Shown: positions 1 to 11,860, counted from the stretch's first letter. The stretch: 64,000 bases of DNA from Crenobacter luteus (GCF_004345725.1 NZ_SLXG01000011.1:29324-93323); one strand, 5' to 3'. Notes: generated by a model from the letters alone, not told the origin. Program-made: numbers and translations.

Positions 1-976
1 AGCTGACCATGCTCGGCGCCTCGCTGACGCCGCCCTCGGCCATGCGGTAATTCCAGGCCGCCCAGACGGCACGGCGGCCGGGCAGGAAAGAGACGTCTGC
101 GTGCAGCACCGCGCGGTTGCGCTGGTAGCGGATCGCCGACAGCACCGCGTATTCGGCGTCCGAAGTCTCGGCCAACATGCGCAGCGCCTGGTCGGCGTGG
201 CAGGCCAGCACCACCTGCTCGAAACGCTCGCGGCCGCGCGGGCTGCGCAGCGTCACACCCGCCGCGTCGCGCACGACGCGCTCGACCGGACAGGACACGC
301 GCACGTCGGCGACCGCCGCGACCATGCGCGCGACGTATTCGCGCGCGCCGCCGAGCACGGTGCGCCACTGCGGCCGGCCAAAGAGCTGCATCAGGCCGTG
401 GTTGGCGCAGAACTCGAACAGCGTCGCGGCCGGGAAGTCGGCGACGTGACGGGTCGAGCCGGACCAGATCGCGGCGCACATCGGGTACAGATACCAGTCG
501 CGCATCGGTGCACCGAAGCGGTGGCGCGCCAGCAGTTCGCCCAGCGTCTCGCCGCTGCGCCGGGCCTCGTCGAGCATGCGCGGCGCGCTGCGATGCAGGC
601 GCAGCACGTCGCCCAGCATGCCCCAAAAACGCGGCCTCACCAGGTTGCGCCGCTGCGCAAACAGCGTCGCGAGGCTGGTGCCGGCCCATTCGAGCGCTTC
701 CTTGTCGAGGCTGACCGAAAAGCTCATCTCGCTGGGATGGGTCGCCACGCCCAAGTGTTCGAACAGCGCGATCAGGTTCGGATAGGTGCGGTCGTTGTGA
801 ACCAGGAAACCGGTATCGACCGGCGCGCTCAGGCCGTTCAGCGTCACGTCGACGGTATTGCTGTGCCCGCCGACGTAGTCGTTGGCCTCGAACAGGGTGA
901 CGCGATGGCCGGCGCGGCTGAGCAGCCAGGCGGACGACAAACCGGCGATGCCGGAACCGATGACGGCGATATTCAT
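1..976 (-). CDS. FAD-dependent amine-oxidase-like protein (3' end cut by window edge)
   Basis: The frame starts at an ATG at 976 and runs off the left edge after 325 codons, so the C-terminus is not seen. It opens with a dinucleotide-binding motif (MNIAVIGSGIAGLSSAWLL) followed by FEANDYVGGHS, the FAD-binding start typical of flavin amine oxidases and phytoene-desaturase-like proteins. In many proteobacteria a protein of this type is encoded with a DUF1365 protein and a cyclopropane-fatty-acid synthase; those genes would lie left of the window. The substrate is unknown, and a role in lipid modification is inference only. It has its own promoter region and is separated from the upstream dehydrogenase gene by a terminator. 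Confidence 0.8.
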   Translation of the reverse strand, partial: MNIAVIGSGIAGLSSAWLLSRAGHRVTLFEANDYVGGHSNTVDVTLNGLSAPVDTGFLVHNDRTYPNLIALFEHLGVATHPSEMSFSVSLDKEALEWAGTSLATLFAQRRNLVRPRFWGMLGDVLRLHRSAPRMLDEARRSGETLGELLARHRFGAPMRDWYLYPMCAAIWSGSTRHVADFPAATLFEFCANHGLMQLFGRPQWRTVLGGAREYVARMVAAVADVRVSCPVERVVRDAAGVTLRSPRGRERFEQVVLACHADQALRMLAETSDAEYAVLSAIRYQRNRAVLHADVSFLPGRRAVWAAWNYRMAEGGVSEAPSMVS

Positions 977-1054
977 AGTCGGCGACCTCCGACGATGGCA
1001 GGACACGGTGCGAAGGACCACCGCATGCTTCTTTATCCGATCACCCCGGTTATT

Positions 1055-1079
1055 TGTCAATATTTTGTATTATACAAAA
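1055..1079 (-). promoter_or_regulatory. Promoter with adjacent 17-bp AT-rich palindrome
   Basis: On the minus strand a consensus -35 (TTGACA, 1060-1055) is followed 17 bp later by GATAAA (1037-1032), about 56 bp before the flavoprotein ATG. Immediately upstream is a perfect inverted repeat, TTTTGTAT-T-ATACAAAA (1063-1079), in AT-rich DNA that contrasts with the GC-rich surroundings. It looks like an operator. The regulator is unknown; MerR-type light regulators (LitR/CarH), often linked to this kind of flavoprotein, are one possibility by inference. Confidence 0.5.
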
Positions 1080-1089
1080 ATAAGAAAAC

Positions 1090-1118
1090 AAAAAAGCGGG
1101 CCCGCTCGCGCAGCCCGC
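1090..1118 (-). terminator. Rho-independent terminator of the hydroxyacid dehydrogenase gene
   Basis: The minus strand reads GCGGGC, an 11-nt loop, GCCCGC, then a run of six T. It lies 33-61 bp past the stop codon at 1151. Confidence 0.75.
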
Positions 1119-1150
1119 CCCTGCCGGAAAACCTTACCGCCCTGCCCTCG

Positions 1151-2104
1151 CTATACGACCCGTCTCAACGCCTCGCCGCCGACGAAGGCCTCGATGTTTT
1201 CGGCCACCTGCGCGGCCAGCGCGCGCATCGCCTGCTGGCTGGTCCACGCCACGTGCGGCGTGACGATCAGATGCGGCAGCCGTGCCTTGAGCAGCGGATT
1301 GCCGTTGCGCGGCGGCTCCTCGCTCAGCACGTCGAAGCCGGCGCCGCCGAGTTGCCCGTACTTGAGCGCAGCCACCAGCGCGACCTCGTCGACCAGGCCG
1401 CCGCGCGCGGTGTTGATCAGCACCGCGCCGGGCTTCATCGCCTGCAATTCGGCCTCGCCGATCAGATGGCGGGTCGCGTCGTTCAGCGGGCAATGCAGCG
1501 AGATCGCGTCGGCACGCGCCAGCACCTCGTCGAAGGCGGTGTAGCCGTCGCGGACCGAGGCGACGCCCTTGCGCTCGGCCAACAGCACCGTCATGCCAAA
1601 GGCGCGCGCGCGCGCCGCCAGCGCCTGGCCGATGCCGCCGGAGCCGACGAGGCCCAAGGTCGCGCCGGCAAGGTCGCGCACCGGTGCACCGAAGTGGCAG
1701 AACTGCGACGAGCTCGCCCACAGACCGGCGGCCACGTCGCGCTGGTAGGCCGGCAGATTGCGCATCAGCGCCATCATCAGCATGAAGGCGTGCTCGGCTA
1801 CCGCCTCGTCGCCGTAGTGGCGCGCGTTCGCCACCGCGACACCGCGCGCCTCGCAGGCCGCAAGATCGATCATGTTGACGCCGGTGGCGGCCACCGCGAG
1901 CATCTTGAGCCGCGGCAGCACGGCCAACGTGGCGTCGTCGAACGGTACCTTGTTGGTGATGACGATGTCGGCGTCGGCGAGGCGCTCGGCCAAGGTCTCG
2001 GGACGGCTTGCCGGGTATTCACGGTAGACGTGCGGAAAGCCCAGAACGGGAATCGGGACAGGCAAGCTGTCCCGATCGACGAAAACGATGTTCAAAGGGG
2101 TCAT
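1151..2104 (-). CDS. D-2-hydroxyacid dehydrogenase (glycerate dehydrogenase-like)
   Basis: A 317-residue NAD(P)-dependent dehydrogenase of the D-isomer-specific 2-hydroxyacid family, which interconverts 2-keto acids and D-2-hydroxy acids in the cytoplasm. The nucleotide-binding loop is GLVGSGGIG (residues 151-159). The catalytic set is intact: Arg234 in NTARGG, Glu263 in SEEPP and His284 in TPHVAW. The length and the EEPPRNGNPLL region resemble glycerate/hydroxypyruvate reductases (HprA), but the substrate cannot be fixed from sequence. It starts 8 bp after the stop of the DUF2189 membrane protein gene, so the two are probably co-transcribed, and it ends in a clear terminator. Confidence 0.88.
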   Translation of the reverse strand: MTPLNIVFVDRDSLPVPIPVLGFPHVYREYPASRPETLAERLADADIVITNKVPFDDATLAVLPRLKMLAVAATGVNMIDLAACEARGVAVANARHYGDEAVAEHAFMLMMALMRNLPAYQRDVAAGLWASSSQFCHFGAPVRDLAGATLGLVGSGGIGQALAARARAFGMTVLLAERKGVASVRDGYTAFDEVLARADAISLHCPLNDATRHLIGEAELQAMKPGAVLINTARGGLVDEVALVAALKYGQLGGAGFDVLSEEPPRNGNPLLKARLPHLIVTPHVAWTSQQAMRALAAQVAENIEAFVGGEALRRVV

Positions 2105-2112
2105 CTAGTGAC

Positions 2113-2895
2113 TCATTGGTCGGGTTCGAAGACGATCATGTCCCGATAGGCGTGCCAGGTAGCCAGGGCGACGAGCGGGATCAAGAACAGCAGGCCGACA
2201 TAGTAGGTCAGAAAGCCGATCACCGTCATCGCCACGATGATGGCGGCCCATACCGCCATGGTCAGGATGTTCTTGTAGACCGCTTCGAGGCTGGTGACCA
2301 TCGCGCTGATGGTGTCGATCTCCTTGTCGAGCATCATCGGGATCGACACCGCGCTGACCGCGAACACCAGCAGCGCGAAGAAGAAACCGGTGCCGAAATA
2401 GGCGATCAGGAAGCCGGCGTTCTCGAGCGTGAACGCCGATGCGACGATCTGCTCGAGCGTGGGCAGCGGCCCCTCGAAGAACAGCGCGAAGATCAGCAGC
2501 GAGATGCGGAACCAGGCGAACACCAGCACCGTCAGCAGCGCGGCGTACAGCGTGAAAGCCGGGATGTTGACGCGCCAGGCGGTCATCGTGTGCACCAGGT
2601 CGACACGGCGGCCGCCGAACACCTCGAGCTGGCGCGCCACGTCGTAAAGGCCGATCGCAAGAAAGGGCCCGACCAGCAGGAAGATGGTCGAGAAGGTGAT
2701 CACGTACTGCGGCGCGCGGTCGAAATAGAAGGCGAGAAAGAAACCCATCACCACGAAGATCACTCCGTAGAAGGCGCAGTCGGCCGGCGCGCGCTTGAAG
2801 TCCTTGTAGCCCATCTTCAGCCACTGCAAGGTGTGGGCCGGCGTAACGTGGCGGACTACCGGGTGGTCGTGCGAAGGAAGGTGCGTGATGTCCAT
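2113..2895 (-). CDS. DUF2189 family membrane protein
   Basis: A 260-residue integral membrane protein of unknown function. The ATG at 2895 (MDITHL) is preferred over upstream starts because AAGGGGA lies just before it. After a soluble N-terminal stretch of about 45 residues there are about six hydrophobic segments, including VIFVVMGFFLAFYF, IFLLVGPFLAIGLY, GFFFALLVFAVSAVSI and LLFLIPLVALATW. A conserved-looking loop contains GLYDVARQLE. The pattern fits the DUF2189 family, common in beta-proteobacteria. It is the first gene of a likely two-gene unit with the downstream dehydrogenase and is divergent from the FKBP gene. Confidence 0.78.
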   Translation of the reverse strand: MDITHLPSHDHPVVRHVTPAHTLQWLKMGYKDFKRAPADCAFYGVIFVVMGFFLAFYFDRAPQYVITFSTIFLLVGPFLAIGLYDVARQLEVFGGRRVDLVHTMTAWRVNIPAFTLYAALLTVLVFAWFRISLLIFALFFEGPLPTLEQIVASAFTLENAGFLIAYFGTGFFFALLVFAVSAVSIPMMLDKEIDTISAMVTSLEAVYKNILTMAVWAAIIVAMTVIGFLTYYVGLLFLIPLVALATWHAYRDMIVFEPDQ

Positions 2896-3043
2896 GGTGA
2901 TTCCCCTTGCAAGAAGATACGACACGGTGGGCAGACCCGAACTACTTCCTTTATAAGCAAGCGCGCTAGCGATTGCCATCCGCGGCGATATGGCGCGAGC
3001 GCTGCTACAATGCCGGCACGACACAACGCGAGGACGCAAGGCA

Positions 3044-3373
3044 ATGAGCACCGAACTGATCATCGAGGACCTGGTTGTCGGCGAAGGCGCCGAAGCCCGC
3101 ACCGGCCAGGAAGTCACCGTGCACTACACCGGCTGGCTGACCGACGGCACCAAGTTCGATTCGAGCAAGGACCGCTCGCAGCCCTTCACCTTCCCGCTCG
3201 GCGCCGGCTACGTCATCAAGGGCTGGGACCAGGGCGTGGTCGGCATGAAGGTCGGCGGCCAGCGCAAGCTGACCATCCCGGCCGAACTCGGCTACGGCGC
3301 GCGCGGCGCCGGCGGCGTGATCCCGCCGCACGCGACGCTGGTCTTCGAGGTGGAGCTGCTGTCGCTCGACTGA
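3044..3373 (+). CDS. FKBP-type peptidyl-prolyl cis-trans isomerase
   Basis: A 109-residue single-domain FK506-binding protein that catalyses cis-trans isomerisation of X-Pro bonds during folding. The start at [10 protein letters not shown] follows AGGACGCAAGG; an upstream in-frame ATG would add a sequence unlike the family. Active-site features are present: [16 protein letters not shown], the [15 protein letters not shown] segment, and the [18 protein letters not shown] hairpin loop before LVFEVELL. There is no signal peptide, so it is probably cytoplasmic. It matches the size of the short neisserial FKBP. A strong bidirectional terminator follows 18 bp after the stop. Confidence 0.93.
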   Translation: MSTELIIEDLVVGEGAEARTGQEVTVHYTGWLTDGTKFDSSKDRSQPFTFPLGAGYVIKGWDQGVVGMKVGGQRKLTIPAELGYGARGAGGVIPPHATLVFEVELLSLD

Positions 3374-3391
3374 GCCGGCACGCCATCCAGC

Positions 3392-3419
3392 AAAAAAGCC
3401 ACCCCGGGGTGGCTTTTTT
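3392..3419. terminator. Bidirectional terminator between the FKBP and dedA genes
   Basis: Perfect inverted repeat AAAAAAGCCACCCC/GGGGTGGCTTTTTT between convergent genes. It has T-runs on both strands and so can serve both. Confidence 0.9.
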
Positions 3420-3440
3420 CATGACGGCCTCGGCCAACGT

Positions 3441-4076
3441 CTACTTGTGGACGGGGTCCGTCGTGGCGGCTTCGCGCGCGCGGCGCTTTTTCCAGAAGAA
3501 CACGCCGAGACCGACCGCCAGCACGGCGATGAGGATCATCAGCCCGGACTGGCCGCGGTGGACCATGGTCATCAGCCAGTCGCGGTTGTAGGCGCCGAAA
3601 TAGCCGAGATAGACCCAGACCGGCACCGAGATCAGCGCGGCGAAGCCGTCCATCAGCAGGAAGCGCCAGAAGCTGACGCGCCGCGTCATGCCGGCGGTGA
3701 GGAAGATCGGCGAGCGCAGGCCGGGCAGGAAGCGGGCGACGAACAGCACCCAATTGCCGTACTTGGCGAATTTTTCCTGAACCTGCTGGAAACGCTCCTC
3801 GGTGAGGATCTTGGCGACCAGTTTCAGGCGCAGCACCTTGTGGCCGTAGATGCGCCCGAGCCCGAACATCACGCCGTCGCCGACCAGCACGCCGGCCATG
3901 CCGACCGCGAACATGGTGTGGACGTTGGTGTAGCCGAGCCCGGAGATGATGCCGCCGGCGACCAGGGTGATGTCTTCGGGGATGGGGACGCCGAAGCCGC
4001 AGGCCAGCAAGACCAGGAACACGGCCAGGTAGCCGTAACCGGTGAAGAAGTCGATGAGAGTCTGCAGGATATCCAT
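3441..4076 (-). CDS. DedA family inner-membrane protein
   Basis: A 211-residue polytopic protein of the DedA/VTT family, whose members act as lipid flippases or scramblases and support membrane potential. The ATG at 4076 (MDILQTLIDFF) matches the usual family start; a more upstream start adds a polar leader without an obvious role. Diagnostic motifs are GFGVPIPEDITLVAGG near residues 32-47 and the basic RFLPGLRSPIFLTAGM segment containing functionally important arginines. The C-terminus ends in a hydrophobic helix and a basic tail (WKKRRAREA). Divergent from alr across a 101-bp promoter region. Confidence 0.9.
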   Translation of the reverse strand: MDILQTLIDFFTGYGYLAVFLVLLACGFGVPIPEDITLVAGGIISGLGYTNVHTMFAVGMAGVLVGDGVMFGLGRIYGHKVLRLKLVAKILTEERFQQVQEKFAKYGNWVLFVARFLPGLRSPIFLTAGMTRRVSFWRFLLMDGFAALISVPVWVYLGYFGAYNRDWLMTMVHRGQSGLMILIAVLAVGLGVFFWKKRRAREAATTDPVHK

Positions 4077-4121
4077 GTTGTCCCGGCTGTCGCTGCCGCA
4101 GGGCACGGCGCGCGGGCCCTG

Positions 4122-4150
4122 TATTGGGTCCGCTCAGAGCGGCTTATAAT
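4122..4150 (+). promoter_or_regulatory. sigma70-type promoter of alr
   Basis: A perfect -10 TATAAT at 4145-4150 lies 27 bp before the alr ATG. A weak -35 (TATTGG at 4122-4127, 17-bp spacer) precedes it. Confidence 0.6.
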
Positions 4151-4177
4151 AGCACACCTCCTTAGCGGACCACTCTC

Positions 4178-5257
<1,080 letters not shown>

Positions 5258-5334
5258 GGCAAGGAACCCGGCGAAGCGAGACGGGCACCGCCGGGGACCC
5301 TGCGCCTCACCCTGCGTGCGCCGGCTCCGACATG

Positions 5335-5364
5335 AAAAACCCCGCGGCTCGCGTCGCGGGGTTT
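5335..5364. terminator. Terminator between alr and glmM
   Basis: Hairpin CCCCGCG ... CGCGGGG flanked by AAAAA on the left and TTT on the right. The longer T-run is on the minus strand, so it mainly ends the glmM transcript. Confidence 0.75.
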
Positions 5365-5392
5365 GTCGTTCCGGCCCGGGCGAACCCGGGAC

Positions 5393-6727
5393 TCAGGCGG
5401 CCGACTCGATCGCGGCGGCGATGGTCCTGGCCCAGCGGCCGGCGAGGTCGGCCTCGTCGGCCTCGACCATCACGCGCACCACCGGCTCGGTGCCGGAGGG
5501 GCGCAGCACGACGCGACCGCGACCGGCCAGCGCCGCCTCGGCCTCGGCCAACGGGCCGGCCGACGCCGCCTTCCAGTCCTGACCGGCGAGGCGCACGTTG
5601 ATCAGCGTCTGCGGGAAGGGCTGCCAGTCGCGGCCGATGTCGGCCAGCGTCATGTCGAGCTCGGCCAGGCTCTTGAGCACTTGCAGCGCCGAGATGATGC
5701 CGTCGCCGGTGCTGTGCTTGTCGAGGCACAGCACGTGGCCCGACGCCTCGCCGCCGACTTCCCAGCCCTCGGCGTGCAGCATCTCGAGCACGTAACGATC
5801 GCCGACCTTGGCGCGGCCGAAGGCGATGCCGCGCGCCTTGAGCGCCAGCTCCATCGCCATATTCGTCATCACCGTGCCGACCACGCCGCCTTTCAGCTCG
5901 CCTTTCGCCGCGCGCGCCTTGGCGATGGTGTAAATCAGCATGTCGCCGTCGTAGACCTGTCCGTTGCGGTCGACCATGATCAGCCGGTCGCCGTCGCCGT
6001 CGAGCGCGACGCCGTAGTCGGCCTCGTGCTGCAGCACCGCCGCCTGCAGCGTCTTCGGGTAGGTCGCGCCGACCTTGTCGTTGATGTTGAAGCCGTTCGG
6101 CTCGGCGCCGATCAGCACTACCTCGGCGCCGAGCTCGTGGAAGACCTTGGGCGCGATGTGGTAGGTCGCGCCGTTCGCGCAGTCGACCACCAGCTTCAGG
6201 CCCTTGAGGTCGCGCTCGTTCGGGAAGGTGCTCTTGCAGAATTCGATGTAGCGCTCGGCGGCGCCCTCGATGCGGCGCGCACGACCCAGTTCGCGCGACG
6301 ACAGCGTCAAAAGCGGCGCCTCGAGCATCGCCTCGATGTCGAGCTCGACCGCGTCGTCGAGCTTCCTGCCGCCCTCGGCGAAGAACTTGATGCCGTTATC
6401 CTGGAACGGGTTGTGCGAGGCCGAGATCATCACGCCGGCCGACAGGCGCAGCGCGCGCGTCAGATACGCGATGCCGGGCGTCGGCAGCGGGCCGGTCAGC
6501 AGCACGTTGACGCCGGCGGCGGTGAAGCCCGCCTGCAGCGCAGCCTCGAGCATATAGCCGGAGATGCGCGTGTCCTTGCCGATCAGCACCGTCGGGTGCG
6601 CGTGGCGCTCGCGGTCAACCAGTACGCGGCCGGCGGCGTAGCCGAGTTTGAGGACGAATTCCGGGGTGATCGGCGCCTTGCCGACCTCGCCACGCACGCC
6701 GTCGGTGCCGAAGTATTTTCTGCTCAT
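5393..6727 (-). CDS. glmM: Phosphoglucosamine mutase
   Basis: A 444-residue phosphohexomutase converting glucosamine-6-phosphate to glucosamine-1-phosphate on the route to UDP-GlcNAc. The start [13 protein letters not shown] follows GGAGAAG and matches E. coli GlmM (445 aa). The phosphoserine is Ser104 in ISASHNP, the Mg site is DGDGDR, the sugar-binding loop is GEASGH, and the phosphate-binding loop [12 protein letters not shown] is near the C-terminus. Last gene of a likely rlmE-ftsH-folP-glmM transcript, a common proteobacterial order. It starts 44 bp after the folP stop. Confidence 0.97.
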   Translation of the reverse strand: MSRKYFGTDGVRGEVGKAPITPEFVLKLGYAAGRVLVDRERHAHPTVLIGKDTRISGYMLEAALQAGFTAAGVNVLLTGPLPTPGIAYLTRALRLSAGVMISASHNPFQDNGIKFFAEGGRKLDDAVELDIEAMLEAPLLTLSSRELGRARRIEGAAERYIEFCKSTFPNERDLKGLKLVVDCANGATYHIAPKVFHELGAEVVLIGAEPNGFNINDKVGATYPKTLQAAVLQHEADYGVALDGDGDRLIMVDRNGQVYDGDMLIYTIAKARAAKGELKGGVVGTVMTNMAMELALKARGIAFGRAKVGDRYVLEMLHAEGWEVGGEASGHVLCLDKHSTGDGIISALQVLKSLAELDMTLADIGRDWQPFPQTLINVRLAGQDWKAASAGPLAEAEAALAGRGRVVLRPSGTEPVVRVMVEADEADLAGRWARTIAAAIESAA

Positions 6728-6771
6728 TCTGTTCTTCTCCGTCGCCGCCGCGTCGCGCGGCGGCCGTGGTT

Positions 6772-7611
6772 TCATTCTGCGGCTTCGAGGGCCCGCCACA
6801 CGTCGAGCGCCTGGCGCGTCGCCTTCACGTCGTGCACGCGCACGATGGCCGCGCCGCGCTGCGCCGCCAGCAGCGCGCCGGCGACGCTGGCGCCGAGCCG
6901 CTCGGCGGGCACCGCCTCGCCGGTGATCGCGCCGAGCATGGACTTGCGCGACAGCCCGATCAGCATCGGCACGCCGGCCGCCTGCTCGAGTGCCGGCACG
7001 TGCTTCAACAGCGCGAGATTATGCGCCAAGGTTTTGCCGAAACCCAGCCCCGGGTCGCCGAGCAGCCGCGCGCGCGCGATGCCGGCCGCCTCGCACAGCG
7101 CGACGCGGCGCGCCAGGTAGCCGCCGACCTCGGCGACCACGTCGGCGTAGCACGGGTCGTGCTGCATGGTGTCCGGGTTTCCCTGCTTGTGCATCAGGCA
7201 GACTGCGACGTTGGCCGAGGCCAGCAGCTCGAGTGCACCGTCGTCCTCGAGCGCCGACACGTCGTTGATCAAGTCGACGCCGCCGATGGCGAGCGCCTCG
7301 CGCATCACGACGGTGCGGCGCGTGTCGAGCGAGACCGGCACCCCAAGCCCGGCCAGGCCCGGCAGCACCGGCAACACCCGCGCGAGCTCCTCCTCCGGGC
7401 TGACGAAGGGCGCGTTCGGCCGCGTCGATTCGCCGCCGACGTCGATCAGGTCGGCTCCCTCGGCGATCATCTGGCGCGCGCGTTCGAGCGCAGCGTCGAC
7501 GCGGTCGAAGCGCCCGCCGTCGGAGAAGGAATCGGGGGTGACGTTGAGGATGCCCATCACCAGCGGACGGGTCAGCGGCAGCCGGAAACGGCCGCAAAGC
7601 AGTTCGGACAT
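6772..7611 (-). CDS. folP: Dihydropteroate synthase
   Basis: A 279-residue TIM-barrel enzyme that condenses 6-hydroxymethyl-dihydropterin diphosphate with p-aminobenzoate in folate synthesis; it is the sulfonamide target. Motifs in order: [15 protein letters not shown] (residues 19-33), [19 protein letters not shown], a short LMHKQG loop, [10 protein letters not shown] and a C-terminal RVHDV. Length is normal. It lies between ftsH and glmM. A hairpin with a T-run sits in the 67-bp gap after ftsH, so expression may depend on partial readthrough. Confidence 0.96.
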   Translation of the reverse strand: MSELLCGRFRLPLTRPLVMGILNVTPDSFSDGGRFDRVDAALERARQMIAEGADLIDVGGESTRPNAPFVSPEEELARVLPVLPGLAGLGVPVSLDTRRTVVMREALAIGGVDLINDVSALEDDGALELLASANVAVCLMHKQGNPDTMQHDPCYADVVAEVGGYLARRVALCEAAGIARARLLGDPGLGFGKTLAHNLALLKHVPALEQAAGVPMLIGLSRKSMLGAITGEAVPAERLGASVAGALLAAQRGAAIVRVHDVKATRQALDVWRALEAAE

Positions 7612-7624
7612 GGATTTCGGACCG

Positions 7625-7658
7625 GAAAAACGAGAAAGGCGGCAGCCAAGCTGCCGCC
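7625..7658 (-). terminator. Hairpin between ftsH and folP
   Basis: On the minus strand GGCGGCAG-CTTGG-CTGCCGCC is followed by TTTCTCG and a run of five T. It sits just before folP and could attenuate transcription from ftsH into folP-glmM. Confidence 0.6.
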
Positions 7659-7678
7659 TCGTTGCGGATGGACGGGGT

Positions 7679-9589
<1,911 letters not shown>

Positions 9590-9668
9590 TCGAACGGACT
9601 CCTATGTGCCCTGACGTTGCTTGCCCGTATATATCTGTTTCGAATTGTAAACCCGAGCCCTCCGCTTG

Positions 9669-10286
9669 TCAGCGGCGCCCCTTTCCCAACAGGTAAATCT
9701 CGCTGGAGCGGTCGCGCGACGCCTTGGGCTTGCGCGTCTGCACGTCGGAAAAGAGGTCGCGCATCGCCTTCAGGTAGGCCTGGAATTCACTTCCCTGAAA
9801 AACTTTGACGAGGAAGTGGCCACCGGGTTTCAAATGCTCGCGGGCGAAATCGAGCGCGAGTTCCGTCAGATGAAAACTGCGCGCCTGGTCGATGGCGCTC
9901 ATGCCGGAGATATTGGGGGCCATGTCGGAGATTACAAGGTCGAGCGCGCGCCCGCCCAGAAGCTGCACGAACTCGTCGAGCACCGCGTCCTCGCGGAAGT
10001 CGCCCTGGATGAAGTCGACCCCGGCGATCGGGTTCATCGGCAGGATATCGAGCGCGAAGACGCGGCCCTTGTCGCCGACCAGGCGCGCGGCGACCTGAGA
10101 CCAACTGCCCGGCGCGCTGCCCAGATCGGCGACCACCGAGCCGGGACGGATCAGCCTGTCCTTCTCGTTGATCTCGAGCAGCTTGTAGGCCGCGCGCGAG
10201 CGGTAGCCGTCCTTCTGCGCCATGTGAACGTAGTGGTCGTTCACGTGTTCCTGCAACCAGCCCTTGCTGGTCTTGCTGCGTGCCAT
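9669..10286 (-). CDS. rlmE: 23S rRNA (uridine-2552) 2'-O-methyltransferase
   Basis: A 205-residue SAM-dependent methyltransferase (RrmJ/FtsJ) that methylates U2552 in the ribosomal A-loop during late 50S assembly. The SAM-binding motif is [17 protein letters not shown], and the K-D-K-E tetrad is visible as Lys35 in [10 protein letters not shown], Asp in SDMAPN, Lys in FLVKVFQG and Glu in RSSEIYLLG. The N-terminus has the basic [12 protein letters not shown] typical of the family. First gene of the minus-strand operon with ftsH, and divergent from yhbY, another ribosome-assembly factor. Confidence 0.96.
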   Translation of the reverse strand: MARSKTSKGWLQEHVNDHYVHMAQKDGYRSRAAYKLLEINEKDRLIRPGSVVADLGSAPGSWSQVAARLVGDKGRVFALDILPMNPIAGVDFIQGDFREDAVLDEFVQLLGGRALDLVISDMAPNISGMSAIDQARSFHLTELALDFAREHLKPGGHFLVKVFQGSEFQAYLKAMRDLFSDVQTRKPKASRDRSSEIYLLGKGRR

Positions 10287-10425
10287 AAAACGCCTTCTTC
10301 GGTAAAACAGGATGGCGACGACGCGTACACGCGCCGCACCACCCGCACATGATACCCGTCGGACGGCGGCACGCTAGCGGCTTGGCAGCCGAATGTGGGG
10401 AAAAACCCGAAAAAATCGGCGAAGT

Positions 10426-10448
10426 CGAGTAAAATCGGCTTTTACTCG
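10426..10448 (+). promoter_or_regulatory. Perfect 9-bp inverted repeat upstream of yhbY
   Basis: CGAGTAAAA-TCGGC-TTTTACTCG ends 10 bp before the yhbY ATG. It contains a -10-like TAAAAT and could be an operator or a 5'-UTR hairpin over the ribosome-binding region. No strong Shine-Dalgarno is visible beside it. Confidence 0.45.
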
Positions 10449-10458
10449 GAATCCCGCC

Positions 10459-10779
10459 ATGAAAATCGAACTCAACCCGACCGAGCGCAAGTACCTGAAG
10501 GCACTCGCCCACCATATCGACCCGGTGGTCACGATCGGCAACAACGGCCTGACCGAGTCGGTCGTACGCGAGATCGCGGTCAACCTCGACGCGCACGAAC
10601 TGATCAAGATCCGTGTCGCCGGCGACGACCGCGACGCGCGTGTCGCGATGTACGAACAGATCTGCGACGAACTGGGCGCCGCCCCGGTCCAGCACATCGG
10701 CAAGCTTCTGGTGCTGTGGCGCCCGTCCGACAAACAGCGCATCGTCCCACCCAAGACCAAGAAGCAGGCCAAGCAATAA
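10459..10779 (+). CDS. yhbY: YhbY/CRM-domain RNA-binding protein
   Basis: A 106-residue single CRM-domain protein that associates with pre-50S ribosomal subunits. The chosen ATG gives MKIELNPTERKYLKALAHH, the standard family start; upstream starts add an unrelated leader. The RNA-binding GxxG loop is IGNNGLT, followed by LDAHELIKIRV. The C-terminus has a basic KTKKQAKQ tail. A strong bidirectional terminator follows. Placement opposite rlmE groups two 50S maturation factors. Confidence 0.93.
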   Translation: MKIELNPTERKYLKALAHHIDPVVTIGNNGLTESVVREIAVNLDAHELIKIRVAGDDRDARVAMYEQICDELGAAPVQHIGKLLVLWRPSDKQRIVPPKTKKQAKQ

Positions 10780-10791
10780 GCGCTGCGACGC

Positions 10792-10826
10792 AAAAAAAGG
10801 CGGCTCCCGATCGGAGCCGCCTTTTT
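10792..10826. terminator. Bidirectional terminator after yhbY
   Basis: AAAAAAAGGCGGCTCC-CGAT-GGAGCCGCCTTTTT lies between the convergent yhbY and DUF4149 genes. Confidence 0.9.
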
Positions 10827-10852
10827 CATTCCCCCGGCACGCCAAGCCGCGC

Positions 10853-11284
10853 TCAGTCCCTGACGCGCAACACGTAGACCAGCCCCATCAGGCTCTGCAC
10901 CAGATAGATCAGGCTGGAGATCGTGTGCCAGGTCGCGAAGCCGCCGCCAAAGGCGCCGCTGGCGGCCTGGCTCATCTGCGTCTTCAGGCCGGCGATGATG
11001 GGGGTCACCGCGAAGTGGTTGAGCAGGGTGCAGGCCAGCATCCCGAACACCAGCCAGAATGCCGCCCCCTTGAAGGCCTTGATGCCCTGCTGCCAGACGG
11101 TACCGACCATCAGCAAGGTGCCGCACACCAGGCCGACCCAGGCGATCGCCGCGAACAGGTGGCCGGCGACCATGCCGGCCACGCTGCGCTCGAGCGCCGA
11201 AAACAGGACCGGCGCCACCAGCAGGCCGATCACCCACATGCCGCCGATCCAGAAGGTCACGGCGACTGCACGCAAGGCATTCAT
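10853..11284 (-). CDS. DUF4149-like small membrane protein
   Basis: A 143-residue protein of unknown function with four hydrophobic segments: VTFWIGGMWVIGLLVAPVLF, AIAWVGLVCGTLLMVGTVW, FWLVFGMLACTLLNHFAVTPI and ISSLIYLVQSLMGLVYVL. The start at 11284 (MNALRAV) is preceded by a purine-rich GGGGGGAAGC. The small four-helix layout fits the DUF4149/TMEM205-like family found in beta-proteobacteria. It lies 31 bp from greA and may be co-transcribed with it. Confidence 0.75.
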   Translation of the reverse strand: MNALRAVAVTFWIGGMWVIGLLVAPVLFSALERSVAGMVAGHLFAAIAWVGLVCGTLLMVGTVWQQGIKAFKGAAFWLVFGMLACTLLNHFAVTPIIAGLKTQMSQAASGAFGGGFATWHTISSLIYLVQSLMGLVYVLRVRD

Positions 11285-11315
11285 GCTTCCCCCCATCACG
11301 GCGCCGGGCGCCGCA

Positions 11316-11792
11316 TCAGATGTAGTGCACGTCCAGGACTTCGTATTCGCGGATGCCGCCCGGCGCCATCACCTCGGCGACGTCGCCGGCCTCCTTGCCG
11401 ATCAGCGCGCGCGCGATCGGCGAGTTGACCGACACCTTGCCCTCCTTGATGTCGGCCTCGTCGTCGCCGACGATCTGGTAGCGGACGGCCTCCTCGCTCT
11501 CCAGGTCCATCAGCTCGACGGTGGCGCCGAACACCACGCGCCCCTCGGCGTCGAGTTCGAGCGGGTCGATGATCTGGGCATTCGCCAGTTTACCTTCGAG
11601 TTCGGCGATGCGCCCTTCGACGAAAGCCTGCTTCTCCTTGGCCGCGTCGTACTCGGCGTTTTCCGACAAGTCGCCGTGCGAACGGGCCTCGGCGATCGCG
11701 GCGATCACCGCCGGACGCTCTTCGCTTTTCAGACGCTGCAGTTCCTGCTTGAGAAGTTCCGCACCGCGGACGGTCAACGGCACCTTGATCAT
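11316..11792 (-). CDS. greA: Transcription elongation factor GreA
   Basis: A 158-residue factor that enters the RNA polymerase secondary channel and stimulates transcript cleavage to rescue backtracked complexes. The start [14 protein letters not shown] follows AGGAGAAAG. The N-terminal coiled coil carries the acidic tip [13 protein letters not shown] with the catalytic Asp/Glu pair. The C-terminal domain includes [17 protein letters not shown]. Length equals E. coli GreA. It sits downstream of carB, separated by a terminator, as in many Neisseriales. Confidence 0.97.
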   Translation of the reverse strand: MIKVPLTVRGAELLKQELQRLKSEERPAVIAAIAEARSHGDLSENAEYDAAKEKQAFVEGRIAELEGKLANAQIIDPLELDAEGRVVFGATVELMDLESEEAVRYQIVGDDEADIKEGKVSVNSPIARALIGKEAGDVAEVMAPGGIREYEVLDVHYI

Positions 11793-11824
11793 ATCTTTCT
11801 CCTGAAGGCGGCCCCGCCGCCTTG

Positions 11825-11860
11825 CAAAAACGGAAGCCGCCGTGCAAGACGGCGGCTTTG
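11825..11860 (-). terminator. Terminator between carB and greA
   Basis: The minus strand reads AAGCCGCCGT-CTTGC-ACGGCGGCTT, then CCG and a T-run, 82 bp after the carB stop. Confidence 0.8.
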
